A stretch of 64,000 bases of DNA from Erythroxylum novogranatense (GCA_029891385.1 CM057228.1:136613475-136677474); one strand, 5' to 3'; positions 10,609-22,765 are shown, counted from the first letter of the stretch. Notes: generated from the sequence alone by a model not told the origin. Program-made: numbers and translations.

Positions 10609-10613
10609 CCAAC
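10609..10613. repeat. Copia target-site duplication, right copy (ccaac)
   Basis: Identical to 5978-5982. Confidence 0.8.
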
Positions 10614-13506
10614 AGATCCTCTAACAGGAGATCATGACACCCTGTAGGTGTAACATCAAAATAGGTGATACTAATGTCGGCAGGATCGACCTGGGTAGCA
10701 AGTCAGTCCGCACATCTGTTCCTCTCTCGATACACATGCTAATGAACAACAGACCAGTTCCGGTTGAGAAGTTCCAGGATACCCATGACGATAGGATTGT
10801 TCGATCGAGCGCGAGACGACACTGATGAGAGGAGCTGGTGCACTCCCATTGAGTCCACTTCCAGCTCAATCCGACGAAAGCCCAAACGTCACGCTAAGGA
10901 AAGTCCTGTGTAGACAGCCCAAAGCTTCGTTGACTGCGCTATACACCACCCTATGAGTTGAGAGAAACCTCCTTGCCAATTGTCGTCACTATCTCGGATT
11001 AACCCACCGGTCGAAGCCTTGGAAACAGTGTGCTTGCAAGCCCTATCGGTGTTCAGCTTGACCCACCCAGCTGGCGACCGACACCACCTGATCTGGCGTT
11101 CCTGGTGAGAGCGGAAACCGATAATGCTCAGGCTGGGCCCCTCGAAGGCCTTCTGAACCTGATCTGCAAAAGACAAAATAAGAAAGGATGGTGAGGAGGG
11201 TCGCACAAAATTAGAGTAAAAAATAACCTTGTTCCTCCAGGTCAAGAGGAACCAGCAGATCAACCCAAAAAAAAGCGCCCAATCCTTGCCCTGCACTCGT
11301 CGATGCTGGAGGAGATTGAAAAGCAACCAATCACAAGTGGGGAGAGCGAACGAAGCCAAATTGCCGATATCCAGCTGGAGGGAGTCCCACACTTGTCGAG
11401 CTAGCGAACAATCTCGTACAACATGAAGGGAGGATTCTTTCGTGAGAGCGATGAGGGACGGTGTATCGTGCGTGGTGAGATAATGGCGCACTGTTGTCTG
11501 ACACGAAAGCAAGCGATCCTTCGCTAGTAGCCATAAAAACGAGCGCACCCGCTGAGGTCCCGGCCACTGCCAAATGGCCCTCCAAATCCTCGGCGGATTG
11601 ACAGCCTCGTGACCCCGAAGTAGGGAGTAGGCAAAAGCCACGGTAAACTGCCCATGGTCGGAGGCACCCCAGACTATTCTGTCGGGACCCAGAAGCAAGG
11701 AAGGAGGAAACATGCCAGCTATAATTCGACAAATCGAAGGCGGGAGGAAATCCTGAATATTTGCCAAATTCCACTGACCGGTGGGGCCAACAAAGTGACG
11801 GACGCGGAGGTTAAGAAGGGGATCCGGAATGGGCTGAGTAGAGTAGGATATGAGAGGCCCAACTCTAGAGTAGGATATGAGAGGCCCAACTCCCGTGACC
11901 CAAGGGTCGAGCCAGAAGCTAGGCTTCGTACCATCACCTATCCTCCATTGTAGACCCATAGTCACGAGGTGCCATGTCGCCCTGATACCCCGCCACACCA
12001 TCGATCCCCTAGAGGAAGGGAGGGAGGAGGGGATATGGCGAACATCAAAAGCATATTTGGCAGATAACACCTGGACCCATAAGGCATTGGGATTATGGAT
12101 CAATGCCCAGCCGAGTTTGGCCAGGAAATCATCGTTCATTTCCCTGATCCAACGGATTCCTAAGCCCCCAGGGCCTTGGGCACGCAAACCTCCTCCCAAC
12201 TAACCAGGGGTATCTTACGGCGGTCTTGAATCGAGCCCCACAAAAACTGCCGCATAGCTTGTTCGAGAGCATCACATAACCCGCGCGGTAACTGAACAGT
12301 CTGCATCTTGTACCTCGGTATAGTCGATAATACCAATTGAACCAAAGTGACCCGACTAGCGAAAGACAGCGTGGAAGGGGCCCAACCTGACAGGCGGTGT
12401 TAGACCGTATCCAAGATGTGCTGATAGGTATCCTTACCGACCCGCTGATGAAGGAGGGGGACCCCCAGGTAACGTCTTAGGTAGGATGTTCGGGGGAAAC
12501 GAAGCGCACGACTTAAGGTACGAGCGGTCGAAGGAGGGACATTCTTGGAGAAGTAACATCTCGACTTGTCTTGGTTAACACGTTGTCCCGAAGCTGTACA
12601 GAACGTGTCCAAGACATTCCGAAGAACGTGAACTTGGTCGAGAGAAGCCTCTGAGAAGAGGATGAGGTCGTCAGCAAAAAATAAGTGGGAAAGGGGGGGC
12701 CCTTGCCGACTCAACCGGACCGGGTGCTAATGACCGGAGGACACCTCATGAGTGATCGCATGGGCGAGATGTTCTATACACAACACAAAAAAGTACGGAG
12801 AAAGAGGGTCGCCTTGACGAATACCGCGAGCAGGCTGAAACTCCTCACTCAGTTCGCCCTGCCAATTCACTTGAAAGGACACCGTAGTGATGCATTTCAT
12901 AATGAGCGACAAAAGCGAGGCTGGGAGACCAATATCATGCAGAGTGGCTTGAATGAAGTCCCAATCAAGGCGGTCGTACGCTTTTTTGAGATCCACTTTG
13001 ATGGCCATAAGCTCTGTCCGACCAATTTTGCGTTTCATAAAGTGAATCACTTCCTGGGTAATGATGATATTGTCGGTAATAAGACGGCCAGGGATAAAAC
13101 TGCACTGGGTTGGGTGGACAAGAGTCTCAAGGTACGGTTTGAGTCGATTGGCTATAATCTTGGAAAGGGCTTTGTACAACACGATGCAGAGAGCAATAGG
13201 ACGGAACTGCGAGATGGAAGTGGGGGAGGGGGTTTTAGGAATAAGGATAATGATAGTATGGTTAATAGCCGACTCCCACACTTCGTGCCGAAAGATCCGC
13301 TGAAGGAAAAGAATCATGGAGGGGCCGACGGTGTCCCATTGGGTTTGGTAGAAAATAGTTGTGTAACCATCGAAATCCAAGGCTTTATTAGGAGGCATGA
13401 AAAAAAACGCCGCCATGATTTCATCCTAGCTGAGTGGACGGGTGAGGTCCTCAGCCATATGTTGCGGGGTAGGAGGAAAAAGCATTGGGGAGGATCTTGG
13501 GAGGGC

Positions 13507-13511
13507 GGACT
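13507..13511. repeat. Solo-LTR target-site duplication, left copy (ggact)
   Basis: Identical to 16272-16276 on the other side of the 2760-bp element. Confidence 0.85.
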
Positions 13512-13991
13512 TGTAACATCCCGTTACTGTTAACAAGGGTATTTTGGTAAATTGGGACAGACTGATAGGTTTCATTGCATTTACTGACAGAGCATGTTAC
13601 TGGCCTCTAATTATAGAGGAACATGTTTATTGCATATGCATTATTTCATAGGTGCATGCATTCATGGTTTTTCGGTATTTAATTGAGCATGGGTATCGAA
13701 TCGACCGGGCGTGAATTATTGAGGAATCATGAGAAATTGGGTTCAAATGACTGATTTGGAATAGTTTAAGAGTGATTGGAATTTAATAATGGCTTATAGG
13801 AAATTTTCGGGAAATTCGGGAGGAAATGCTAGGACCGAAAATATTTGAGAGAATGACCGATTGACCGTATAGTACCGAAAGAATTGCCCGATGGCAATGG
13901 AAAAATTTAGAGTTATACTGTTAAGGAACTAAATATGTTGAGCCATTGAAATTTAGAGACTGAAATTTGAACTGATTTGGAGACCTATGTC

Positions 13992-13999
13992 TATAAATA
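13992..13999 (+). promoter_or_regulatory. TATA box of the solo LTR
   Basis: TATAAATA lies about 480 bp inside the LTR, followed 45-60 bases later by a pyrimidine-rich stretch typical of a transcript start region. By position it is the U3/R boundary promoter. Confidence 0.6.
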
Positions 14000-15198
14000 G
14001 CTAGGTTTGGAAATTGGGGTTTATTTTTATAAGACAACGCAAGTTTCTTCTTCTCTCCTTCCACGGTGAACGTCGATCCCTTTCGTTGGTAAGAGATCTC
14101 GACTATTTCTTGTGGTTTCCCTCTTATTGTGAAAGATTAACTTGTTATTGTGATTGATGAAGGTTGAGAAGCTTGGAGAGTGGATTAATCGTTGATTTGA
14201 GAAGTTTTTAGGGTTACGGTGATTTGGAGAGATTTGTGGATTTGAGCTTGATTGGTACGTTTTAATGAATTTAATGTTGTTATAAATGGTTTCTGATGCA
14301 TTTATGGCATTTGTTATGGTTGATTTGGGTAGTTGGAGTGTTAATGGTGGTTTTAGAGAGAGAAAATGGCGGAAAACGATTGGAGAAGAAGGAGATTTCG
14401 CGCAGACGCCATGACTGCTGCTACCGCCAAGAACGAATATTTATTCGTTACTGGCAATGACGGCTTGAGGACGCCATGGTGAAGTCCGCTTTTGCCATGG
14501 GCTACCAGATTGGGTTGTTACATGGCGAAGCAGTCTTCACGCCACGCCGAAAGACTTTTCAAGGGCATGGCAGGAGCCTCTTGGTCGCGGCGAATGAGAC
14601 TTTTTCAATGGGATTAATTTTAGATTATTGGGCAAAACTTTTGGTGTAGACCTCCAATTGAGGTGATTCCAGATTCATTATGAACTAGGAAAAGAGGTCT
14701 ACAATTGAGGATAATTATGGGAATTAGAATTTAATTATAATGGTATTGATTCATAGAGAATAAGATCAATTATGGTTCCTATTGTGACTTAAGTATTAAA
14801 TTGAGACTATTGGAGTTTTAATCGGGATTTTCTATAGAGGTTTCGACCCAATGAATAGGAAATTGCTATAGGAAATGCGAATTGAGGAAATTGACTGAAT
14901 TATAGGAATTGATCAAATCATTATCGATCAATTGAGCAAAGAGTTAGGGATGAGCATAAGATATCAAAATTGGGTATTAGCGTCGGAAATCGTGAACCTG
15001 CACTGTACATAATTTCACTGAGACATATGCATTACTGAACTGTTTAATTGAGCATCTAGTAATGGGACTGTATTTAACTGTTATAGAGGCGCCGTTGGAT
15101 CATCGTTCCACGGACATTGCTAGGACTTCCAGGCAGTAGCTCGGAAGTTATAGGTGAGTAACCTAGTTGGTTCCTCAAATTTTTGATTGTCTAAATGC

Positions 15199-15276
15199 CC
15201 AATGTGAATTACTGCCAATGTGAATTACTGTCAATGTGAATTACTGCCAATGTGAATTACTGCCAATGTGGATTAC
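15199..15276 (+). repeat. 16-bp minisatellite in the solo LTR
   Basis: The unit ccaatgtgaattactg is repeated about 4.9 times with only single-base changes. Confidence 0.9.
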
Positions 15277-16271
15277 ATGATTACTGAAATGTATAGAATC
15301 GAATGGCATGCTTTTACTGTATTGGATTGGATTGTTACGTGACACTGAGAAATATGATCAAATTGCATGCTTTACTGTATCGTATGGGACTGCTACATGA
15401 CACTGAATCATTGAACACTGCATTACATGCATAAGTGCATGATCAGATAATGGAATGTGACTCAAGTTGCGAATATTACTGACCGGGCCTTGAGCCCGAG
15501 GGGATTTATCCTCGAATCAGATCTTGACCGGCCTAGCCCAGGGAGAAATCTCGACGCGTCCCCACTGAACACTGACTGAGCACTTGGGCACAACACTGAA
15601 TAACTGGAAAGAGTCACATACGCATTGCATCTACATGAATGATTGTTCTGCGACAATTACTGATTACGTGATGGCATGATTTACTGTAAATTGTTACATG
15701 TTACTGCAAATTGTTATTTAATGCTGTAAATTGTTATAATGTACTGATAATTGAATATTATGATTGTCAGACGCCATGTATGTAATGCATGATTTGGGTG
15801 AACCATCGATGATGGTTTCTCGCTGAGTTCGCAAACTCACCCAACATTGCAAATATTTTTCAGGGATTGAAGAGTACCCCGTTAGACGAACGGGAGTATG
15901 TCTACTGCACTGGAGTCAGAGACTAGGGTCGGGATCAGTTCGCGTCTGCGTTAGTGTCTTTCTGAGTCTTGTGTAAATGAGTCTTTCTGATTGATGTATA
16001 AATTGTGTTTCCGCATAATTGTATTGTTACTATAGAGGGCCCCAACTGACGAATAGGGTTTCATAAATTGATTATTGAAATAGTGTTTTGATTGAAAATG
16101 TTTCCGCATCGCGGGCCCAAATGGTTTATTGTTTTCTGCGTACTCAAATGTTTTCAAAAGAAAAATGTTTTACCGAGTATTGGACTGCTCTAGCATACCA
16201 CCCTCGCGGGTCACGGGCTCAGATATCACTGTAGATGTCGGGTTCGAGTCTGGCGGGAGTAGGGTGCTACA

Positions 16272-16276
16272 GGACT
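16272..16276. repeat. Solo-LTR target-site duplication, right copy (ggact)
   Basis: Identical to 13507-13511. Confidence 0.85.
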
Positions 16277-17465
16277 GACCAACGAAACTGTAAAGGTCCT
16301 CCAAATGGTGTTTTGCCATAACGTGGAGGACCTCAGGGTTGGAAATATCCTGACCATGGACATCAGTAAGAGAAAGGATGTGCGATTGGTGACGCCGAGT
16401 ACGAGTGAGAGCGTGGTAATATTGAGTATTCCTGTCGTCCTGCCCGAGTCACTGACTCCTGGACCTTTGGTGCCAGAAGAGCTCTTCCTGAAAAAGCACG
16501 GTTTCAAGTTCATTCCTTAAGGAAGTCTCGAGCGCAAGAAAGGGGGGGGGGATTCGGTGTCCTCCACAGGTTTTTGCAAACCCTGAGCTGTTTCTTCCGG
16601 TGGAATATATTTTCAAACTCCGTGGTATTCTAATGTTGGAGCGTCACCGAGAGACGGCGGACCGCGCCATTGAAATCTGAGGAGTTTGGATGCCAATTAT
16701 CAGCGACCACCTGGGGGAAAGAATCATGTATGAGCCACGTCAATTGAAAGCGGAAAGGACGGTGCGGACGGTGGGGGGATCCAGGAGCTAGGAATCGAAT
16801 AAGGAGGGGCCGATGATCTGATTTGAGAAAAGGTAGGTGGTGGACCCGGGTGCTCGGATGCGCAGTGAACCAAGCAGGAGATCCAAGGCCCGATCTAACT
16901 GTTCTCGGAGGTGGCCCTGCTTCCACGTGAACCGCAGACCGAAAATTCCAAGATCTAAGAGGTGGCACTGTAGCATACAGTGCCGGAAGAGAGTATTGAT
17001 ACGGGGTTGAATTCTCGAACCCCCTCTTTTATTGACACTTTCCAACATAGCATTAAAGTCCCCGCCCAGCAGCCAGGGGCCGGTCATGTGCGGGGCAAGG
17101 GCCGCCAGATAGTGCAAAAGATATTTTTGTAAGGCGGGGGTGGGGCTCGCGTAAATAGCAGTAAATTCAAACAATTGGCGATCCCACTGCACGCGAGTAT
17201 GGATAATTTGGCGATGAGCGAGACGAATGCGGACGTCGATATTATCTTGCCAAAGGAGCCAGATCCCGCCCGAAAAGCCCATAGCCTCGATCCGGAAAGA
17301 ATTGTGAAATCCTAGAGACCGAATAACGCGCCAAGCTTGGGTTCCACTAATACGAGGTTCGACGATGACCACTAGGCGGGGCTTGTGGATTCGAATATAG
17401 TTCCTCAGGATGTGTTTGAAGGTCCGACCTCCAGCCTCTTGACAATTCCATATAAAAATCGTCAT
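16277..17465 (-). pseudogene. LINE-A ORF2, 5' part: APE-type endonuclease
   Basis: The probable ORF2 start is ATG 17465 (MTIFIWNCQ), as in other plant L1 elements. The endonuclease/exonuclease/phosphatase fold is seen by WNCQEAGG, the metal-binding glutamate in VVIVEPRISG, LGGDFNAML, and FTWKQGH. The C-terminal SDHRP motif is present but in another frame (KSDHRPLLIRF, about 16830), so one indel lies near 16850. The frame continues towards the reverse transcriptase and is then cut by the solo LTR at 16272. Confidence 0.85.
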
Positions 17466-17663
17466 AAAAATTATAGAAAAATGGGAATTACCTCGAGCAA
17501 GGCCGAGACCGGCTCGCTGCCTCATGGATTCGTGGATGGAAGTAGTCACGTGTGAGGGATCTGGATCCTCCGTAGTCATATCAGGAGATTCGGGCACATC
17601 CCCTGCCCCCTGATGCGCGGGAGTGGGGTCGGGTGGTCGGGGAGGCGTAGCTTTGGGGATAGG

Positions 17664-19237
17664 TTACGACGGTGACATCTCTATGGGGCCGGGGGTTTCG
17701 GTAAGGACCTCGACTATCGCCCCATTAAGTAGGTCCGCAAGAATGGTTTGGGGGAATGCCGGGTCCGGGGAGACTAGTGTCGCGTGCGACAGTAAGAAAA
17801 TCGCGACGTGTCCCGAAGAGAGCTGAGCGGTGTTGGGTCTCGAAGGCTTGGGTTGCAGTGCAGATGGGCCCAGAGGGTGTGGGCCGAAGGCTAAAGAGGC
17901 TGGGGGTGGAAGCACAGGAGCCGGACTGGCCCAAGGCAGATACAAGCTGGGTAGGGGAGGGGGGAGCCGGGCCTTTGGGGCCCTTCAAGCTCAAGAAGGG
18001 TCCAGTCCTACTTAAAGATGACGTCGCACCAGTAAGCAAAGCAGTTTTTCCAGCAACGCCTAAAGGGGAACCTTGTTTGTGATTTGTGTCGCGTTTGGAC
18101 GAGGGCCTTAGGGATGTAGGTGGATGCTGGTCTGGTCCGGACGAGAAGACGTGACCTTCGAGAGGGCGAGGCGATACGATCGTTTGGGGGATGTCCGTTG
18201 GGTGATCGTACGACGCCTCGAAAGTGAGAGCCGTGAAACGCGAGTCGCGGGAACCAATGGCCTTCCCCTGGGTTGGACTCGCTTTCTGAGTCCCGGCGGT
18301 GGAAGGAGGAGGCCGGCAAGGCCTGCGTGACACTTGCATCCGAGGGCCAAAATCAGTGAAAAGTGGTGCATCGGGGGGTGGAGCGCTGCTGGGAGCGGCC
18401 GAATCTGGGGGGGGCATCGCAGAGGACGTCGGAGGAACCGAAGGAGTCTCTAGGCCCGATGGGCAAGCGGTGGCTCCATGCCCTATCTAGCCACAGTGGA
18501 AGCAAATCTGAGGGAGCCCCTCATACGCGACTTGAATGTGTTCTCTGTCCAATACCACCACCGAGCGAAGTGGGGCGCTGAGGTCTAAGGTAACGACAAC
18601 ACGGGCGAAGTGGCCTCGAAAGATTTGATGTGTTGTTTCGGCAATCTTGACGGTCCTTCCCACCAGATTACCGAGTGCTGCGAGGATGGATGGGTGGTAC
18701 CGGGTAATAGGTAGGCCAAGGAAACGAACCTAAGCCACTGCGTGGGTGATGCGGCCTAAGGAGGGGCGAAAAGCAGGGGTCCATGGTTGGATCGACATAA
18801 CGTGGCCTACGACTATCCAAAGACCCTGCGTCAAGGTATGAATGTAGTCTCGTTCCTCTCTTAAATAGACCAACAAAAATTCGTTTTCTAAATCCATAAT
18901 TTTGAAGGAGCCAGTCGGATGCCACAATGAAAGCAAACGATCCCGGAGCAAGTGGAAGCCCATTTTGCGAACTAGTAGCTTGATCATGATCGCGCTGAGC
19001 CCAGACAGTGTCTAATTTGGATTGGAAGGTGGAAGACAGGTCAATGCCCATGCCATGAGGACCCTGAACCAAATTAATGTCGCCCTCTTCCAGGCCGATG
19101 GGGGGATCTTCGGGCCAGGTGAGGTCAACAACTGGGTGGGTCTGGTGAGCTTGACCTGAAACCACGACACTATAGCTAGGGAGAGATGGAGGTGCAGGTT
19201 GGTCAATGGGAGGAGGTTCTTCTTCTCTCTCCTGCAT
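17664..19237 (-). pseudogene. LINE-A ORF1 (DUF4283, CCHC knuckle, proline/serine-rich tail)
   Basis: The probable start is ATG 19237, giving an acidic N-terminus and the SYSVVVSG word typical of plant LINE ORF1. The DUF4283 fold (GFHLLRDRLLSLWHP, MDLENEFLLVYL, GLPITRYHP) appears at 18987-18660 after a frame change near 18990. A CX2CX4HX4C knuckle at about 18471-18515 reads CFHCG-stop-IGHGATAC, so one stop falls inside it. A Pro/Ser-rich tail with FGPRMQVSRR follows to about 17725. The exact ORF1 end is unclear because frames change near 17725-17945. The family binds LINE RNA. Confidence 0.82.
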
Positions 19238-19420
19238 CCGGACTTTTTTGGCTGTGTGGATTGTGGAGGTCCTTGCAGGGAAGAAGGGAATAGTGGCCGA
19301 AAGGCCCAAAAGACTGTAGCGGTGGCTTAACTGAGCGGAGTTACTGTAGCAATGTTAACTGTAGCAAATCTAGAGTGACTTCACTTTAGTATAGATTGAG
19401 AGATAAACTTAGTTGGAAAC

Positions 19421-19430
19421 ACAGTCTTTT
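19421..19430. repeat. Target-site duplication of LINE-A (right copy)
   Basis: acagtctttt, exactly as at 5901-5910. The unbroken locus before insertion would have continued from 5910 to 19431. Confidence 0.8.
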
Positions 19431-19689
19431 GTCTCATTTTAGAAGGTGACATCAGAGTTAGAAATGGCAAAAGCTAGTTCGGCCTGACACGCTTTGGTTC
19501 GAGTTAAACATTCCTAAAATATTAAAAATTTCAATTAATACTACATCAATTTTCTTAAACTAAATCAAGTTATAAGTATTAATCGGGCCTAGGATCGAGT
19601 CCTAATCTGAACTCTGTCGAACTTTAAGCTGCTTAAGTTTATTCGAGCTTGGGCTCAAATTTTGGTTCGAACCCAACCTACTGTTACCC

Positions 19690-21927
19690 CTTTAGTCTGA
19701 ATGTTATATGTCGAAGTTAACTCACCCCTAACCTTATCTATCGCCACTTTTAATATGAGTAGTCTACTTCTTAAGTCTAAGTTGGGACTTTGTCAAGGAG
19801 ATCTCTTCTCCCCATATTTTTTTATTCCTTGTATGGAAAGGCCTTACGTTTTTACTATGAAAGGTAGAAGCAGAGGGACATTTGCATGGGCTTCGGGTTG
19901 TAAGAAGAGACCCTTCGGTTTCTCATTTACTGTTTGCAGATGATAGTTTTTCTTCTTTCTAGCAACTATAGCCGATTGTCTATCTATTACAAAAATACTG
20001 GCAGATTATGAAAATGCTTCGAGGTAGGTTGTTAACTATAAAAAATCTGGCATTTTTTTCTCCTCTAATGTTGATCCACAGTTGGCTAGTGATATGAAAG
20101 AGATTTTAGGAGTCTCAAATCCTCTTGATCATGGAAGATATCTGGGTTTACACTCTCTAATAGGCATAAAAAAGAAACAGATATTCTCTTTCCTTAAGGA
20201 GATGCTGAAAGGGAGGCTTTGTAGTTGGAGAAACTGTTTTCTCTCTAGAGCAGGAAAGGAAATTCTTCTCAAAACAGTTCCCTAAGCTTTGCCTAATTAT
20301 TTTATGAATGTGCTTTTGATTCCAATTACAACCTGTGATGAACTTCAAAAGATGGTTAAATCCTTTTGGTAGGGTAGCAAAATCGATGGAGGTGGTTGAA
20401 TGCACTAGTTAACATGGGATAGAATGAGTTGGTCAAAACTAGAGGGTGGTCTTAGTTTTCGACTATTGCACTAGTTCAATTTGGCAATGCTAGCTAAGCA
20501 GGGATGGAATCTAATCCAAAACCCTTCTTCCGTCCTCACACAAATTCTCAAAGCTAAATACTTTCCTAGGAACTCTTTCTTGGAAGCAACGAACGGATGC
20601 AATCCTAGTTTTATTTGGAGGAGCATGTTACAAGCTAGAGATTTGCTAGCTCTTTGCACCATATGGAGAGTCAGAAATGGAGAGACCATCTTAGTATGGG
20701 ATGATCCCTGGTTACTGAGAGATGCAAATTTTTTTGTACAGTCACAAGTGATAGAGGGTCTTGAAGGTTTGCAGGTGAATGACTTAATGTTAGCAAATGA
20801 GAAGACGTGAGATCTACAATTTATACATGGTCTTTTTTGTAAAATTGATGTGGAGAAAATTATTTCCATTTCATTGTAAAGGACAAACAATAAGGATAAG
20901 CTGATTTGGCATTTTACTCAAGATGGTTTCTACTCAGTTAGGTCAGGTTATAGAGCATCCCTTAAATGATTAAGCATCACAGATTTTGGGGAGATTACTG
21001 GCCCGTGGAAGATGTCGTGGCATTTACTAATTCCTCCCAAAACGAAGAAATTTCTTTAGAGAGCATGTCGAGAGATTATTTCGGTGCGAGAAGTCTTAAA
21101 AAGACGGGGAATGAACATAAAGGAACACTATTCTTATTGTGATGGGGTTGAAACTATTTCTCATGCTTTGCTAAACTGTGACCAAGCTCGAGCATGCTGG
21201 GCTTTATTAAATTTATCTCCTATAACTCCAAAATTTATCAATTTTTTGCAAGACCTCTTGACTGGCCAGATAGATGCGGTACGTCGAGCTTGTATACTGT
21301 TGTGACACTTGTGGAAAGCCCGAAATTCTTTCATCTGGCAACAGAAAAGACAAGATCCCAATGTTATTGTGGCAGCATCAAACAGGGTCCTTGAAGAGTG
21401 GAACAATGTCAAATCTCGGGCCGGTAATTATGGTACACTAACAGGCACTGATCAACATGTTGATGCTGCAATTCAATATGCTTAAGGGACTGTGTCAAAT
21501 GGAGTAGTAATAAGAGAAGCGAGAGGTCAGTTTGTTAAATGTCTGTCTGGTTTCTCTACTTCCAATTATACTCCTTTTATTGCTGAAGCTATTGGTTTCA
21601 AAGAAGTTTTATCTTGATTGATACATTATGGCTTTACATCCATGGAGGTGGAAACCGATTGTCTTCAATTAGTGCAACGGTTCTATAGATCATGAAATGA
21701 CATCAATGAGCTAGGAGTGATCTTAGACGAGTGCAAATTAACTGTTAGTGGCTTTCAATCCTTTACTTTTAACTGGATCTCGAGGCATGTAAATATAGTA
21801 GCCCATTTGTTATCTAAATCAGCTACTAGTTTTCCTAATAGGCTTAGTTAGGACACGTCTAGGTTTTTGATAGATACTCTAATGTGTGATGCAGCTTTAT
21901 TTTAATAAATTATATATTAAAAAAAAA
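19690..21927 (+). mobile_element. Second LINE relic (LINE-B), 5'-truncated, plus strand
   Basis: A decayed L1-type ORF2 fragment. It begins within the reverse transcriptase just before GLCQGDLFSPYFF (about 19790). It continues with a damaged FADD region (about 19936) and YLGLHSLIGIKKKQIFSFLK (about 20140-20200). Next come LAKQGWNLIQNPSS (about 20490), a zf-RVT part (21084-21300) and an RNase H domain with AEAIGFKEVL, VETDCLQLV and ISRHVNIVAH up to a stop near 21850. A run of nine A at 21919-21927 marks the 3' end. Many stops and frame changes are present. It is in the opposite orientation to LINE-A and of a different subfamily. No clear target duplication was found. Confidence 0.82.
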
Positions 21928-22765
21928 GTTAGAAGAAGACAAAAAATCCTCTCTTACATAATTCATTATTTATCTAATCTTATCCTAAATAATAGTTGTT
22001 GTGATATATTTATACCATTTGAAAAGCTTAAAAAATTCCTAACTACGTCAAAAGCTTTTAAACATGGGTTTTTCATCAAAATAATTAAAGCTTAAACTAA
22101 AATTTTTAAAACCTAAAAGATTTAAATAAGCACAAGACACAAGTAGTAGGCTGTCGAAAATTATGTTTCTAATGTAAAATAATTAATTAAACAAGAATGA
22201 AAGTCTTGTTATACATTTAGCCCAACTTGATTAGTTATAATGCTATTGACTCTCATTGTCTATTGAGATTTTATGTCATCTACAATTCGACACATGTAGG
22301 ATTGAAATACTTCTTTGAACTTTTTAGCTCTTGATATTATTATTAGTCTATTCAACATTACTAGCTCATCTTTGGCTCTATTTCACTTACAAAGTCCTGT
22401 GATCATGCTTACATCAGTAAGGCTGTGTACATTGATGACCCTCATTAGACCCCTACAAAGTGGAGAGCTTTGTGTACTGAATATTAATCCATTAAGAAAA
22501 AAATTTGATTTAATGGAATCTTAGTAAAAAAAAACTATAACTGATGAGATGATATAAGTTTTTTATAATTCAAAATTTTAATAACTATTTTTTCGCTAGA
22601 TTTAACTTATTAAATGGAGTATATTAAATAAATATTTGTTTATTTGAAGAACTTGAGGCTCAGAGCCCAATTTGAGAAGCCCAGTGAGGAACAGATTAGG
22701 TAGAACATTCGCCAGAGGTCAAAAGTCAAAACCCTAAACATGAAATAACCCAGAGAGATCATTCG
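21928..22765. other. AT-rich spacer upstream of the acidic-protein gene
   Basis: No coding region or repeat could be supported. The stretch after about 22620 (gaggctcagagcccaa, aaaccctaaaca) looks like a plant proximal promoter. Confidence 0.45.

Larger units (their letters stand above)
5952..13506 (-). pseudogene. LINE-A ORF2, 3' part: reverse transcriptase, zf-RVT, RNase H
   Basis: Reading down the minus strand: reverse transcriptase 13416-12400 with FRPIALC, the lysine-aspartate core KVDLKKAYDRLDW, RGIRQGDPLSPY and the catalytic FADD (about 12660). A zf-RVT/maturase-like tail follows at 12345-10900 (LAKLGWALI, WRWPGPQRVRSFLWL-like text), then an RNase H fold with LEVDS and VYRERNRCADWLA (10870-10620). 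The frame then resumes left of the Copia insertion (5977) and stops at 5952-5954. Damage: in-frame TAG at 12727-12729, in-frame stop at 12400-12402, a one-base frame loss in the G-run near 12170, and a frame change near 10880. The Copia element occupies 5983-10608 within it. Confidence 0.85.
13512..16271 (+). mobile_element. Solo LTR, 2760 bp, probably of a large Gypsy-type element
   Basis: It starts TGTAACATCCC and ends GGGTGCTACA, so the ends are matching inverted repeats of the TG...CA type, and it is flanked by ggact on both sides. It has no primer-binding site, no coding domain and no internal second LTR, so it is read as a single LTR left after recombination. A TATAAATA box (13992-13999), followed by a CT-rich leader (cttcttctctccttcc, about 14046-14061), shows plus orientation, against its LINE host. 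A 16-bp minisatellite (15199-15276) and several 40-50-bp partial repeats (15300-15410, 15680-15745) lie in its right half. LTRs of this length and start are known from chromovirus and Tat groups; the lineage is not determined. It splits LINE-A ORF2 between endonuclease and reverse transcriptase. Confidence 0.85.
5911..19420 (-). mobile_element. L1-type LINE (LINE-A), full length, split by two nested LTR insertions
   Basis: Read on the minus strand: short 5' leader (19420-19238), ORF1 (DUF4283 and CCHC), ORF2 (APE endonuclease, reverse transcriptase, zf-RVT, RNase H), stop at 5952-5954, and a short 3' UTR ending in a (TA)n tail (5911-5932). It is flanked by the exact 10-bp duplication acagtctttt. 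Removing the Copia element (4626 bp plus one 5-bp duplication) and the solo LTR (2760 bp plus 5 bp) leaves about 6114 bp, a normal full length for a plant L1. After that removal ORF2 reads straight across the Copia site to its stop, which confirms the reconstruction. Several stops and frame breaks (see ORF entries) make it inactive. It must be older than both insertions. Confidence 0.9.

Noticed and set aside
12685..13533. 282-codon plus-strand open frame
   Set aside because: It is antisense to the LINE reverse transcriptase, whose motifs are clear on the minus strand.
16200..16271. tRNA-like box (gggttcgagtctgg) at the end of the solo LTR
   Set aside because: The B-box-like word stands alone; there is no A box at proper spacing and no cloverleaf. 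It fits the LTR terminus.
17725..18581. Plus-strand Gly/Arg-rich open frames
   Set aside because: They are antisense shadows of the GC-rich LINE ORF1 tail.
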